Below, one piece after another: positions 32,601 to 38,329 of a DNA stretch of 64,000 nt. This stretch comes from Juglans regia (lineage: Eukaryota; Streptophyta; Magnoliopsida; Fagales; Juglandaceae). The DNA is taken from positions 17,031,234 through 17,095,233 of the forward strand of contig NC_049903.1 in the NCBI RefSeq assembly GCF_001411555.2. The letters are read 5' to 3'. Position numbers and translations under genes: made by a program. The stretch's first letter is position 1. Every line of letters starts with the position of its first letter. The notes under the pieces were generated by a model that was not told the DNA's origin, made no database searches, and saw only the letters and a list, made by a program, of their open reading frames with translations.

Positions 32601-34969
32601 TGCCACATTGTTTTGATTAAGGCTATCTACCCAACCTGAGAAAAAACCTTTTTCTTTCAACCCCTCCATCTTATGATCCTCATTGTTGAGGATGTTATGA
32701 TGTTTCTTCAAAATGAGTCCATAGGGTTTAGATGTTTCTGATAATGAAGAACTTGATACAGCTAATAGCAGAAACTTGGAATAAAGTGTTACGGAATATA
32801 GATTTCATGCATGAATTAAAAATAGAGCAATATGTTCAATGCAATTGGGTAAAAAGTCCAATTCTTGGCCCTTATGAACTAGTAACAAACCCTCCTCTGT
32901 CTATTTACGTTAATTGGGACTCCCAGCAATTGGAATGACAGAACAAATGGACATAGAAAAGTCAACCATAATTATCATTAACATTATGATAAACAAGGGA
33001 CAACAAAAAAAGAAAAACAAGAAAAAATATTACACCTACAACCTTCAGAATGGACATCAATTGAAATTACATAAAGTGAACATCCCATATAGGGGGCAAA
33101 AAAAACAAAAAGCATTACATAAAATTGAGAGCATACCAGCAAATGCTGCAAATCATCAGTGATGTCCAAAGCTCCAGCACAATCTGCAGATGTAACAAGC
33201 TGTATGACAGAAAAATATATCATTTATAGCATATTTACAAGCACCAATAAAACTTTTTTTGGAAGGTAAAATAAAATCATATTGATAGAAATGTAGGCAT
33301 AACCCAAGCTTCAATAAAACTACTGCCTATTATTTTTTTTTGATAGGAATAAAACTACTGCCTATTATTCAAATGAAAGAATCTTTACCTGATTCGTCAA
33401 GATACGAATCTTAAGCATAAAGTAAAGGGAAATCAAGCTATGACACAGTAATTTCATCATCAGCGTGTGTGCGAATGTGTATATATATTGTAAGTATCAG
33501 ACCATATGTCATATAGGAATATCTGTGGAATAAATGCATTGTTCATACACGAAAACTCCACAAGGAAGTGCCAGTAGGTGAAATTCTGAGGATTGTGGGT
33601 GGAGATGCACATACTACCTATCATTTTGTAAAATGTGTAAAAACATGGGAAAGAAACGCACTGAGGGTCCACAAAACATATTTCAAGAAATTGAATCTGG
33701 GCACCATTAAACTACTCAAAATACAATGTTCTAATATTTTTCCAGATAGAAATAAGGAGTCACCAGTTTTCGTACCGAGCTGTTTCTAGATGTAGCTCAT
33801 TGAGAAACTCATTCTCAACATAAATTCTGCTGCTTTTTTTATAAGCAACAATAAATTATGCTTCTAATCATTCGCAGAGATAAAAGGCTGTGTTGGTGCC
33901 CACCATTAGGCACCGAAATGATTAAGAAGGTATAATATATTCATGGTTGCTCCTTGACGGCCACCAGAATTCGGCACAAAATTTGACCGGTGGTCTCTTC
34001 TATGTGTTGAGTTCCTACTTTCATGGTGGTAAGTGGCAAAAGCTTCAGTAAGAAGCAAGAGGAAAAATTTCTATCTACCTATGTTGCAAAACAAGACACG
34101 TGCATCCATGAATGCTGAAAGCAAGGAAACAAGAAAGCTATGCATTTTAATTCACTCAAAAGTGGCAAAAAGAGAACCCTGAGTACCAATTTAAGAGCCG
34201 ACAGAGCCTGGTTGACGTATAATATAAGCCTTAATTTCTGCTGAAGAGCCAACAAGTTGCTCCTCGTGGCATTCAAGTCCTGAATCTGTCTGGCGGAATC
34301 CACCAAATCCACATCCAAGAGCCTTATCGTCTCCTTCAACTCCAAAATCCGACTACAACCTTCCACGATCTTCACATTCAAGTCCTGCAGCTGCCCCTGC
34401 GCCTCAAAGAAGGAATTGGACCGCAGAGAGATCTCCTTCACTAGGTGCAACTCCACCACGTCCAGGTAGTGCGACAGCTTCTCCTGCAGCACCAAGTTCT
34501 CCGTCACGTTTGAAAACGGACACGCCGCGCGGAACGTGGCCCCGTCCTCCAACGCGAAATCCTCCTTGAAGTACAGAGCCGGAACTTCTCGCAGGCACGC
34601 GACGAGCGCTTCGCCTTGGCCGCCGATGTTCTCCAAATCCACATTCTCTTTGCTCGCGTGGTTTAGGATGTCCTCGAATCGGTGATATGACTCCGAAATC
34701 AAAGCCAAATAGCTCTGGAAATCAGATCGTGAAACGTCGGATGAGGAGATTAAGGGCGCGAACTCGGGAGGGGCTACGTTGGTGGAGGAGGAGGAGGACC
34801 ACCACCAATCTGATTTGCCCACGTGAGGGTTGTTGAGGATGGATGACAAGCTCTGGCTACTAGCATCTGAATTCGATTTCGTCAAGGAGGAGGAGACGAC
34901 GTTACTGGCAAGGTTGGGAGATTCTTCAGATGGCGGGGACCTTCCCGATTGGGAAGGCTGCGAATCCAT
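427..34969 (-). CDS. VPS54: VPS54, GARP complex subunit, 17 coding exons
   Basis: Subunit of the GARP tethering complex (VPS51-54), which captures endosome-derived vesicles at the trans-Golgi network. I joined the exons by hand: 34187-34969, 33137-33199, 27696-27775, 17318-17435, 16285-16359, 14784-14940, 14601-14689, 12283-12536, 10304-10475, 10130-10213, 9616-10037, 9170-9323, 8827-8908, 5697-5938, 1230-1297, 701-781 and 427-565. All introns are GT-AG, phases agree, and the sum is 3063 bases (1020 residues), close to the usual plant length of about 1030. The N-terminal half (residues about 80-370) is the helical Vps54 N-terminal/coiled-coil region. The conserved Vps54-like C-terminal domain lies at about 755-880 ([17 protein letters not shown], then [20 protein letters not shown]). 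The start is the first in-frame ATG after an upstream TGA. No stop or frameshift was found, although about 31.5 kb of intron is rich in mobile elements. The family is recognised from memory; exon borders are inferred without RNA data. Confidence 0.95.
701..781 (-). CDS. VPS54: VPS54 exon 16 (residues 948-975)
   Basis: Codes [20 protein letters not shown] then SPQAKN plus AG. Acceptor TTTTAG, donor GTATGA. Confidence 0.92.
   Translation of the reverse strand, partial: ASGHYLSFTNFRSIFTLRYPQSTSKE
782..1229. other. VPS54 intron 15
   Basis: Holds hAT-like MITE copy 1 (907-1081). The rest is AT-rich with no other recognisable content. Confidence 0.7.
907..1081. mobile_element. 175-bp hAT-like palindromic MITE, copy 1
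   Basis: The two halves are long inverted repeats around an AATTAATTTTTT centre. The element is flanked by an 8-bp direct repeat, TTTTTATT (899-906 and 1082-1089). Copies of the same 175-bp length sit at 12584-12758 and 16952-17126. The 8-bp target duplication fits the hAT superfamily; the element has no coding capacity. Confidence 0.85.
1230..1297 (-). CDS. VPS54: VPS54 exon 15 (residues 926-948)
   Basis: Codes [20 protein letters not shown] then IF plus AG. Acceptor CCCCAG, donor GTGAGG. Confidence 0.92.
1298..2756. other. VPS54 intron 14, left part
   Basis: Contains a poly(C)-poly(A) tract (about 1376-1418) and otherwise AT-rich sequence. Small ORFs at 1719-2226 resemble nothing known. 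A 23-bp direct repeat (cccatgccacaaatgaagaa) is seen at about 2601-2645. Confidence 0.5.
2768..4058 (+). mobile_element. 5'-truncated LINE (outer), 3' zinc-binding part
   Basis: Translates as the C-terminal part of a plant LINE ORF2. It has [17 protein letters not shown], then [20 protein letters not shown], then the zinc-binding reverse-transcriptase block [19 protein letters not shown] (His/Cys pattern, PF13966 type), followed by a degenerate tail. The 3' end has the usual tatcaataaaatat motif and a TAA-repeat tail. Flanks carry GCCAAAGTTGG (2757-2767) and GCCAAATTTGG (5634-5644), read as its target duplication now split by the inner LINE. A stop follows ASWN, and a MITE sits at 3611-3866. 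Dead copy, opposite in strand to VPS54. Confidence 0.88.
3611..3866. mobile_element. PIF/Harbinger (Tourist-type) MITE, 256 bp
   Basis: Terminal inverted repeats GGCCTAGTTTGGTTA and TAACCAAACGAGGCC. It has perfect 3-bp TAA duplications at 3608-3610 and 3867-3869. The inside is a diagnostic AT-rich run with repeated CATCTCA and TTCAATTTTTTCAAATTCC strings. It is inserted in the outer LINE. Type member of a family seen many times in this window. Confidence 0.88.
4077..5621 (+). mobile_element. 5'-truncated LINE (inner), nested in the outer LINE
   Basis: Begins inside the RT-RNase H connection ([20 protein letters not shown]), continues through [20 protein letters not shown], and ends with the zinc-binding block [16 protein letters not shown] and [14 protein letters not shown]. 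Stops (4714, 5081) and frameshifts make it dead. An exact 18-bp duplication AATAATAATGTTGCCAAA flanks it (4059-4076 and 5622-5639), and the 3' end has an A-rich tail. A 31-bp tandem duplication lies at about 4246-4305. Confidence 0.9.
5697..5938 (-). CDS. VPS54: VPS54 exon 14 (residues 845-925)
   Basis: Codes [60 protein letters not shown] and ends ARALTK. Acceptor CTAAG, donor GTAACT. This is the end of the conserved C-terminal domain. Confidence 0.94.
5939..8826. other. VPS54 intron 13
   Basis: AT-rich. The right half holds a possible MULE-like inverted-repeat element (7063-8480) and a poly(C)-poly(A) tract (about 8579-8619). Nothing recognisable was found in 5939-7060. Confidence 0.55.
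7063..8480. mobile_element. possible Mutator-like element with long degenerate inverted repeats
   Basis: The left arm (gctaaactacattttaccc, then ttggtccctcaaag, then gacgttttaaagc at 7210) matches, inverted and imperfectly, the right side at about 8005-8150 (gcagctaaaacgtcattgtt, aagggccaaattgcc) and again near 8470. Long imperfect arms around unrelated unique sequence suggest a non-autonomous MULE. The interior ORF at 7616-7897 ([20 protein letters not shown]) is unrecognised and might be a captured fragment. Read by eye only. Confidence 0.35.
8827..8908 (-). CDS. VPS54: VPS54 exon 13 (residues 818-845)
   Basis: Codes [20 protein letters not shown] then FTYATIP plus one base. A nearer GTAATT after SQ looks like a donor. 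Skipping it and using GTAGGT restores both the phase and the conserved PDIRRIL join to exon 14. Confidence 0.92.
9170..9323 (-). CDS. VPS54: VPS54 exon 12 (residues 766-817)
   Basis: First part of the Vps54-like C-terminal domain: [20 protein letters not shown], then [20 protein letters not shown], then [12 protein letters not shown]. Acceptor TTCCAG, donor GTACTA. Confidence 0.94.
9616..10037 (-). CDS. VPS54: VPS54 exon 11 (residues 626-766)
   Basis: Begins [20 protein letters not shown]; the Met is internal, since the acceptor TTGTAG abuts it. It then runs through an acidic, poorly conserved linker rich in Ser, Asn and Glu, and re-enters conserved sequence at [11 protein letters not shown]. 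Donor GTTAGT in phase 2. Confidence 0.92.
10130..10213 (-). CDS. VPS54: VPS54 exon 10 (residues 598-625)
   Basis: Codes [20 protein letters not shown] then VEFQHESR, 28 whole codons. Acceptor AAACAG, donor GTTAGT. Confidence 0.93.
10304..10475 (-). CDS. VPS54: VPS54 exon 9 (residues 540-597)
   Basis: Codes [20 protein letters not shown], then [20 protein letters not shown], ending in ITATEK. Acceptor AAACAG, donor GTATTG. Confidence 0.93.
10476..12282. other. VPS54 intron 8
   Basis: Contains a SINE fragment (10798-10897), a TATG-rich stretch (about 11025-11070), a poly(A) tract (about 11332-11355) and a poly(T) run with CCCGGG (about 11668-11695). No gene was seen. Confidence 0.6.
10798..10897 (-). 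mobile_element. tRNA-derived SINE, partial head
   Basis: On the minus strand it reads GGGTTGCCGCAAGTGGTAAA, then GCCTTGGTCTTGGGGATATG, ending with TGCAAACAATTC. This matches the head of the longer SINE at 28903-29136 base for base over most of its length. The A-box-like part is clear, while the B-box has decayed. The 3' half and tail are missing. Confidence 0.7.
12283..12536 (-). CDS. VPS54: VPS54 exon 8 (residues 456-540)
   Basis: Begins [19 protein letters not shown], then [20 protein letters not shown], and a Ser-rich linker ending SNMSRNF plus AG. Acceptor TTGCAG. The donor GTGGAC is weak but agrees with the phase and with the family sequence. Confidence 0.91.
12584..12758. mobile_element. 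175-bp hAT-like palindromic MITE, copy 2
   Basis: Starts AGAGTAATTCTACATACAAC and ends in its inverted match. It is flanked by perfect 8-bp repeats TAAATATT (12576-12583 and 12759-12766). Inverted in orientation relative to copy 1. Confidence 0.87.
13066..14230 (-). mobile_element. degenerate LINE relic
   Basis: Minus-strand translation gives [33 protein letters not shown] and [19 protein letters not shown]. These match in order the zinc-binding 3' part of the other LINEs here ([35 protein letters not shown]). The cysteines are largely lost. The 3' end at about 13066 has the family signature gtatac...gtgtac...aataaa. The right border is uncertain; 13990-14230 may belong to it. Confidence 0.65.
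14265..14400 (-). repeat. dispersed repeat patch, LTR-like
   Basis: Contains gccacatttggaccatatac, then aaaggactaatcgagattac and aattggcaccctta. Clear relatives lie at about 30080-30330 and 32380-32600 (aaaggattagtcaatgttac, ttagtcatgttacaattgg). Probably a decayed LTR or similar repeat; the family is not identified. Confidence 0.45.
14601..14689 (-). CDS. VPS54: VPS54 exon 7 (residues 426-455)
   Basis: Codes [20 protein letters not shown] then LSAIFKIVR, with two bases completing Gly426. Acceptor ACTCAG, donor GTAATG. Confidence 0.92.
14784..14940 (-). CDS. VPS54: VPS54 exon 6 (residues 374-426)
   Basis: Begins [19 protein letters not shown], a strongly conserved block, and ends GERTADSD plus one base. 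Acceptor AACAG, donor GTGAGA. Confidence 0.93.
14941..16284. other. VPS54 intron 5
   Basis: 1344 bases of AT-rich sequence. I see no mobile element, RNA gene or coding signal. Confidence 0.6.
16285..16359 (-). CDS. VPS54: VPS54 exon 5 (residues 349-373)
   Basis: Codes [20 protein letters not shown] then GLLRT. The acceptor is CAGCAG, a tandem NAGNAG site, so use of the upstream CAG would add one Gln. Donor GTGAGT. Confidence 0.92.
16360..17317. other. VPS54 intron 4
   Basis: Holds hAT-like MITE copy 3 (16952-17126); otherwise plain AT-rich intron. Confidence 0.65.
16952..17126. mobile_element. 175-bp hAT-like palindromic MITE, copy 3
   Basis: Same length and same internal order as copy 1 (GTGCAACCGTCACGTAATCG at the left, CAAAGCGATTACGCGGCGTT at the right). 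The target repeat is TTCAGGTA (16944-16951) against TTCAGATA (17127-17134), one mismatch. Confidence 0.83.
17318..17435 (-). CDS. VPS54: VPS54 exon 4 (residues 309-348)
   Basis: Codes [20 protein letters not shown] then [19 protein letters not shown]. It lies 10,260 bases downstream of exon 3, across the largest intron. Acceptor TTTGTAG, donor GTAAGC. Confidence 0.93.
17839..18222. mobile_element. Harbinger-type non-autonomous element, second subfamily
   Basis: Ends GTCTGCTTGTTTTGG and GGAAACAAACATAGCC, weak inverted repeats, with TAA on both sides (17836-17838 and 18223-18225). The interior differs from the CATCTCA family. The ends resemble the terminus at 59131. The internal proline-rich ORF is not thought to be real. 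Confidence 0.6.
18383..19560 (-). mobile_element. 5'-truncated LINE, 3' part
   Basis: Minus-strand pieces read [50 protein letters not shown], the zinc block [15 protein letters not shown], and [10 protein letters not shown]. The order and spacing match the other LINEs. The 3' end at about 18383 has the family tail motif (ttgatcataaggataggcaa on the plus strand). Several frame breaks; dead. It abuts the longer LINE at 19565. Confidence 0.8.
19565..24200 (-). mobile_element. long LINE lacking its endonuclease
   Basis: Runs with VPS54. From 24194 an N-terminal piece starts [12 protein letters not shown] and includes [20 protein letters not shown] (ORF1/DUF4283-like). At 22773-22192 is the endonuclease-RT linker ([28 protein letters not shown]). 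RT follows: [40 protein letters not shown] and catalytic box FADNTLIF, where the family has FADD. Then [15 protein letters not shown], and the zinc block [16 protein letters not shown]. The APE-type endonuclease (about 230 residues) expected before RLCSEHFP is absent; ORF1-like sequence joins it near 22790. Stops are frequent, and a MITE is inserted at 21193-21402. Confidence 0.85.
21193..21402. mobile_element. PIF/Harbinger MITE inside the long LINE
   Basis: Ends GGCATCATTTGTTT and AAACAAACGAAGAC, with TAA at 21190-21192 and 21403-21405. The interior carries the family's TTCAACTTTTTCAAATCCC and CATCTCATCTCATCT strings. Confidence 0.85.
24222..24852. mobile_element. TIR element of about 631 bp (TTTTAAATTCCGTTCC ends)
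   Basis: A perfect 16-bp inverted repeat, TTTTAAATTCCGTTCC at the left and GGAACGGAATTTAAAA at the right. Many internal CCGGAAC/GGAACGG motifs sit near the right end, and the AT-rich middle has a TA run. No target duplication was found. Superfamily unknown; no transposase inside. Confidence 0.6.
24853..26775. other. VPS54 intron 3, middle part
   Basis: AT-rich sequence without recognisable genes or repeats. ORFs here are short and unlike known proteins. Confidence 0.5.
26776..26999. repeat. tandem duplication, 2 x 112 bp
   Basis: The block starting ggagtcgattaaaaacaata recurs at exactly 112 bases (26776-26887, 26888-26999) with a handful of differences. This is a fairly recent local duplication inside intron 3. 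Confidence 0.9.
27696..27775 (-). CDS. VPS54: VPS54 exon 3 (residues 283-309)
   Basis: Codes [20 protein letters not shown] then SIESIN. It ends in phase 2 (AG), so Ser309 is completed by the C at the start of exon 4. Acceptor GATAG, donor GTACAT. Confidence 0.93.
27776..28596. other. VPS54 intron 2, right-hand part next to exon 3
   Basis: AT-rich, no recognisable element. Confidence 0.5.
28597..28668. repeat. two adjoining inverted repeats (hairpins)
   Basis: First hairpin 28597-28647: GGTTATGTGGGG and TTGGTGTTCA against TGAACACCAC and CCCCACATACC, almost no loop. The second, 28646-28668, pairs CCTGTATTA with TAATACAGG around AGCAA. They are seen directly. They may be the core of a small foldback MITE. 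Confidence 0.7.
28903..29136 (-). mobile_element. tRNA-derived SINE, near full length
   Basis: Minus strand: A-box-like GGGTTGGCTCAAGTGG, B-box GTTCGAATCCC with normal spacing, then a tRNA-unrelated body (GGGACGCTGCTCCCGGACGC, CTCGGTGTCAAT) ending in a short A tail (28904-28914). This is standard SINE architecture. It shares one 8-bp duplication with the LINE scrap on its right. Confidence 0.82.
29137..29199 (-). mobile_element. LINE 3'-end scrap fused to the SINE
   Basis: Contains ggcatagcccaagtacgcag and gtagtatacat, the 3' terminal signature of the LINEs at 18383 and 19565. TAATCATG occurs at 28895-28902 and again at 29200-29207, so the SINE and this scrap look inserted as one unit. Confidence 0.65.
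29208..30420. other. VPS54 intron 2, middle part
   Basis: AT-rich. It includes a GA microsatellite (about 30132-30152) and a repeat patch at 30080-30330 related to 14265-14400. Confidence 0.5.
30080..30330. repeat. dispersed repeat patch, LTR-like, second copy
   Basis: Has gtaacgacctaagtaaaacc, aagccacatct twice, and aaaggattagtcaatgttac, in the same order as 14265-14400 and 32380-32600. Confidence 0.4.
30430..31722 (+). mobile_element. partial or solo LTR of a large gypsy-type element
   Basis: About 1.3 kb of non-coding sequence that ends with aatccctgtggacgatactc and tttgcactaatca, an arrangement typical of the U5 end of long plant LTRs. It includes several gttatcgaaagagg-type phrases. 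The right end is cut by the MITE at 31723. No internal coding region is present. A possibly related block in reverse is at 40813-42302. Confidence 0.4.
31723..32102. mobile_element. PIF/Harbinger MITE, GATGAGATG family
   Basis: Starts ggcatcgtattgttacacag and ends gtgaaaccaaactaggcc. The interior contains the inverse of the family strings (GAGATGAGATG, GGAATTTGAAAAAATTGAA). TTA follows the right end and TCA precedes the left, a possible mutated TTA duplication. Confidence 0.7.
32380..32600. repeat. dispersed repeat patch, LTR-like, third copy
   Basis: Contains aacgacctaaagaaggcctc, cgattagtcatgttacaatt and aaggcaagaacttctc. Related to 14265-14400 and 30080-30330. Confidence 0.4.
33137..33199 (-). 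CDS. VPS54: VPS54 exon 2 (residues 262-282)
   Basis: Codes [20 protein letters not shown] plus Leu, 21 whole codons. Acceptor ATACAG, donor GTATGC. It directly continues the exon 1 helix. Confidence 0.93.
33200..34186. other. VPS54 intron 1
   Basis: 987 bases, AT-rich, no recognisable element. Confidence 0.6.
34187..34969 (-). CDS. VPS54: VPS54 exon 1 (residues 1-261)
   Basis: Starts [18 protein letters not shown], a low-complexity Ser/Pro-rich leader. Then comes a Trp-Trp-Trp/Ser-rich stretch, [20 protein letters not shown] and a long heptad-like helical part ending NQALSALKL. The donor is GTACTC after a complete codon. The in-frame codon 19 codons upstream of the ATG is TGA. Confidence 0.93.
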
Positions 34970-34971
34970 AT

Positions 34972-35004
34972 TCAAGATCTTAGAAGCATTTAGACTTAGA
35001 GCAT
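34972..35004 (-). promoter_or_regulatory. two minimal upstream ORFs before VPS54
   Basis: On the minus strand ATG CTC TAA (34996-35004) codes Met-Leu-stop. ATG CTT CTA AGA TCT TGA (34972-34989) codes MLLRS-stop, and its stop lies two bases before the VPS54 ATG. Both are seen directly. Whether they lie in the transcript, and whether they reduce or allow reinitiation, is inference. Confidence 0.5.
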
Positions 35005-35183
35005 CAAAAACTTCAAAGAGAGATCAATAAACGCTAGAGAAACAAGCCTCAAGAAATGCGATCTAGAACTTGATGGATCCACATGAGTATCGTGCTCTGA
35101 GGCAGTTTGTGACGATGGAAAAAGGGGATTTGGATCTACAGAGAGGTAACGGAGACAAATGGTGAGCAAGGAGAGACACGAAA

Positions 35184-35333
35184 ATGGCGACCGGCGAGTA
35201 CTCGGTGACCAGACCGGTGCTACTACCGCATTTGACAGAGTATGATGCCTATGCCCAGACGCACACTCCGCAGTTGGATTACGGCAATTTGCTTTGGTCT
35301 AATGTAACGTGCTTCAGTCCAGTCTTGCACTGA
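35184..35333 (+). other. 49-codon divergent ORF, unrecognised
   Basis: Starts MATGEYSVTRPVLLPHLTEY and ends at TGA. It faces away from VPS54 and lies inside its likely promoter. A GTAACG after WSN could be a weak splice donor, so it might be the first exon of a divergent gene, but no second exon was found before the mobile elements. I do not recognise the peptide; chance is as likely. Confidence 0.15.
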
Positions 35334-35560
35334 TTCCACCTTCCAATGATAAACTGACAGCTACGATTTGTACTAAATCGAAATAAGATACGCACGCACG
35401 TAATCACTCCCTCCCTCTCACTTTCCACTCTCCCTCTCTTCGAGATCTCTCTCTCTCTCTCCTCTCCCTAATCTCTCTCTCATACATCCGCTAGTCGCCG
35501 CTATAGGTTTCCGGTTAGGCAAATCTTCACTTCTATCTATTTTTATTTTTTCCAAAAAAT

Positions 35561-36437
35561 AAATAGGAAAGATACCATTAGAGGTGTACAAAAATAGTTA
35601 AAATCGACCGTAACCGCCTCATATCGGCCTAAACCAGCAGTAAAATTATGTCAAAACCGCCTTCAACCGATTTAATCCCAATTTGAAGTTGGATCAGACC
35701 ACTAAACCAATATATTATATATATATAATATATTTTATATAACTATTTTTATAAATTATAAGTGAAACAGCATCGTTTTACATGTATTGGTTGGAAAAAA
35801 AAATTAAAATAAACACCATTTAGTTTCAGAGATGAGTTGAGATGGTTTTAAATTAGTTGAATAAAATATTGTTAATATATTATTTTTAATATTATTACTG
35901 TTTTGAGATTTGAAAATGTTGAATTGTTTATTATATTTTGTGTGAAAATTTAAAAAAATTGTAATAATGAGATGAGATGAGTTGACGTGAGTTGAGTTAA
36001 GTTCTGAATCCAAGCAAGGCACACCAAATGGTTTTGTTTCAATTTAGGTTTAACCCCCCCTCTTCTCTTCTTCTTCTTCTTCCAATTCTCTCTCTCTCTC
36101 CTCTCTCACGCGTTACGTAGAGCCGCAACAGCGCATCTCTCTCTCTCTTCTCTCTCATGTTTGATGCGCCGCAGCAACGCATCAAACATTTTTCTTGTTT
36201 GAACTCTTAACATTTTGAGAAAAGCTAATCACTTTCTTACGTCTCCATTTTCCCCTTAAGTTCTCATGAGAAATGAATAAACCAAGAAAAAAAAACAGAG
36301 ATTTAGGTCAAGAAAGCAACAAATTAGACCCAATTGAGAGAAAGTAAGCTGCCATTTTCATTTTAGAATAAATAATGCAATTTCACTTAAGTAGAAACAG
36401 GATTACCAAACTCTAGAGAATAAAAATTCATGCTTTT
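35561..36437. other. intergenic DNA between VPS54 and the chromovirus
   Basis: Has a TA-rich tract (about 35710-35745), a MITE relic (35814-36020) and CT/TCT microsatellites (about 36058-36155). No gene was recognised. Confidence 0.5.
35814..36020. mobile_element. PIF/Harbinger MITE relic
   Basis: Interior strings GAGATGAGTTGAGATGG, ATTTGAAAATGTTGAATTG and GAGATGAGATGAG match the family in reverse. The ends (caccatttagtttcaga, tctgaatccaagcaaggc) are degenerate. Confidence 0.6.
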
Positions 36438-36800
36438 TGTCATATATCTAGAGTGGGGGGCAACAAGAGATCAGAGAAGGCGTGGAGTCTCAAACGTGAG
36501 ATTAGGGCATCATATGACTATTGGGTTGGATGGATTGAATTAGTGATGGGTTATGTGCAGTGGGTTGTTTTAGTAAAGAAATAAATTATAAATAAATGAT
36601 GGATTAAATCCCAAAATTGTAATTGGCCCATAATGGCTTACATAGTACATCAGAAGTATATAAATAGACATTGATCAGCATATGGAATTAATCAAGAAAA
36701 TAAATATCAGAACTCAAATTCTCTTTGACTTCTTCCTTATTCTCTCTCTCTAATTCTTTCTATTACACATTTTCTCTCTCTATTTCATGGGCGTGTGACA
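36438..36800 (+). repeat. 5' LTR of the chromovirus
   Basis: Starts TGTCAT and ends GTGTGACA. It matches 42469-42847 along its length with scattered differences and small indels, including the loss of a duplicated actattgggtt. Confidence 0.92.
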
Positions 36801-36804
36801 AGTT

Positions 36805-36816
36805 TGGTATCAAAGA
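36805..36816 (+). promoter_or_regulatory. primer-binding site, initiator tRNA-Met type
   Basis: TGGTATCAAAGA lies four bases after the 5' LTR. The usual plant site is TGGTATCAGAGC, so the first eight bases match. Confidence 0.8.
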
Positions 36817-36825
36817 AGTAAAGAT

Positions 36826-37804
36826 TTGTTATTCTCCATGGTTGAGGGAATAAGGTTGAACCAGTTGCAAGATTCTTTTTTTACTTTCAAGAAGTCTTCA
36901 AAATCCCATCAAAAGGCTTTAGAGATGGAAGTTGGGTCTTTGAAGAGATCCTTTGATACGCAACAGAGAACTCTGGAGTCTTTGGTGATGCAGTTGAAAG
37001 GACTCACGACAAAGATGCAAAGGGTGAATCTGGGAAGGACTGGGGGGAACATCATCAGCAGGCAATTATAATGGGGATACTACAATTGAAGTAAGTAATG
37101 GGGCACATACCCGGCTCGCAAGAATTGACTTTTCTACCTTCAGTGGGGAGGATCCTGCAAGTTGGTTGTATAAAGTGAACCATTTCTTCACTTATTACAA
37201 CACTCTTCATCAACAAAGATTATCTCTTGCATCGTTCCATATGGAAGGCAGAGCCCTTATCTAGTTTCAAGATTTGGAAGATTCGGGATTGTTGACAAAT
37301 TAGGATGTGTTTGTTAAGGCCTTCTTACTAAGGTTTGGGGCTAGTGCCTATGACGATCTAATGGAAGAATTAACGAGACTTTAGCAGACTAGCTCTATGG
37401 AGGATTATAAAGCTAAGTTTGAAGCTTTATCTAATAGGTTAAAAGGTTTATCAGCAAATTATAAGTTGAGTTGTTTTCTGAGTGGCCTTAAAGATGAGAT
37501 AAGATTATCTATTAGAATGTTCAACCCAACAAGTCTTTTAGCAGCTTATGGTATTGCTAAGATTCAAGAAGGGCATGTGCAGATTAGTAAGAAACCACAA
37601 AAGTTTAATAGCAGTTATGCAGGAGGGGGATTTACCAAGAATCCATCGACTTTTGGGGTGGATGGTAGCAAGAACAACCTACCTGTGCAGAAGCTTTCTC
37701 AAGCCCAGATGAAAGATAGAAGGGAGAAGGGCCTCTGTTATTACTGTGACTTGAAGTGGGTGCTTGGGCACAAGTGCAAGAGTCCTAAGCTATTCTTGAT
37801 TTAG
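36826..37804 (+). pseudogene. chromovirus gag
   Basis: The early part reads LEMEVGSLKRSFDTQQRTLE. Then come EDPASWLYKVNHFFTYYNT, YDDLMEELTRL and SSMEDYKAKFEALSNRLKGL. The zinc knuckle is CYYCDLKWVLGHKC near 37735. In-frame stops occur at about 37262, 37302 and 37382, and a frame change at about 37070. The capsid and nucleocapsid order is normal. Confidence 0.85.
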
Positions 37805-37982
37805 GAGATTGTTGATGAGTTTCCTGATGCATGCAACAATGAGGTGATTGAGAAAGAAACATATGTGCCTAGTCAATCTTTATGTTACTTAGATGAGATT
37901 AAAAGGCCAAAAAATATCACTAAATGTTATTACTGGAGCAATAGGGTCTAAAACCATAAGAGTGGTGGGCAGAATTGGAATG

Positions 37983-38255
37983 CAATGAGTAGTAATTTTG
38001 ATAGACACTGGGAGCACTCAAAATTTTGTGGACTCAGCTGTTATCAAGAAGGGGCAATTTACAGTCAATATGAAGGAAATAGTGCGTGTTAAAGTGGCAA
38101 ATGGTGATCAAATTGTCAATGAAGGAAGTTGTGGAAAAGTTCCAATGTGGATACATGGGACTTTGTTTTCTATGGATGCCTTTGTTTTAATATTGGCAGG
38201 TTGTGATGTTGTTTTGGGTGTCCAGTGGCTTCGAACACTAGGCAATATATTGTGA
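37983..38255 (+). pseudogene. chromovirus aspartic protease
   Basis: Catalytic motif MIDTGSTQNFVDSAVIKK is intact, and the second conserved block CDVVLGVQWLRTLGNI follows about 70 residues later. A TGA at about 38253 then breaks the link to RT. Confidence 0.85.
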
Positions 38256-38329
38256 AATTTTGAAGAATTGAATATGCAGTTTGGCTATTTTGGGAAAACA
38301 GTTGTATTGAAGGGTTTGAAACAGTCAAC

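Larger units (their letters stand above)
34970..35560 (-). promoter_or_regulatory. VPS54 5' leader and presumed promoter
   Basis: Non-coding sequence upstream of the VPS54 ATG. The first 40 bases carry two very short upstream ORFs. At about 35406-35482 there is a CT-rich tract (GA-rich on the gene strand), a common core-promoter or leader feature of plant housekeeping genes. No clear TATA box was seen, and the transcription start is not defined. Confidence 0.45.

Noticed and set aside
34404..35030. Extra ORFs over VPS54 exon 1
   Set aside because: Other-frame shadows of the exon, with compositions explained by the real frame.
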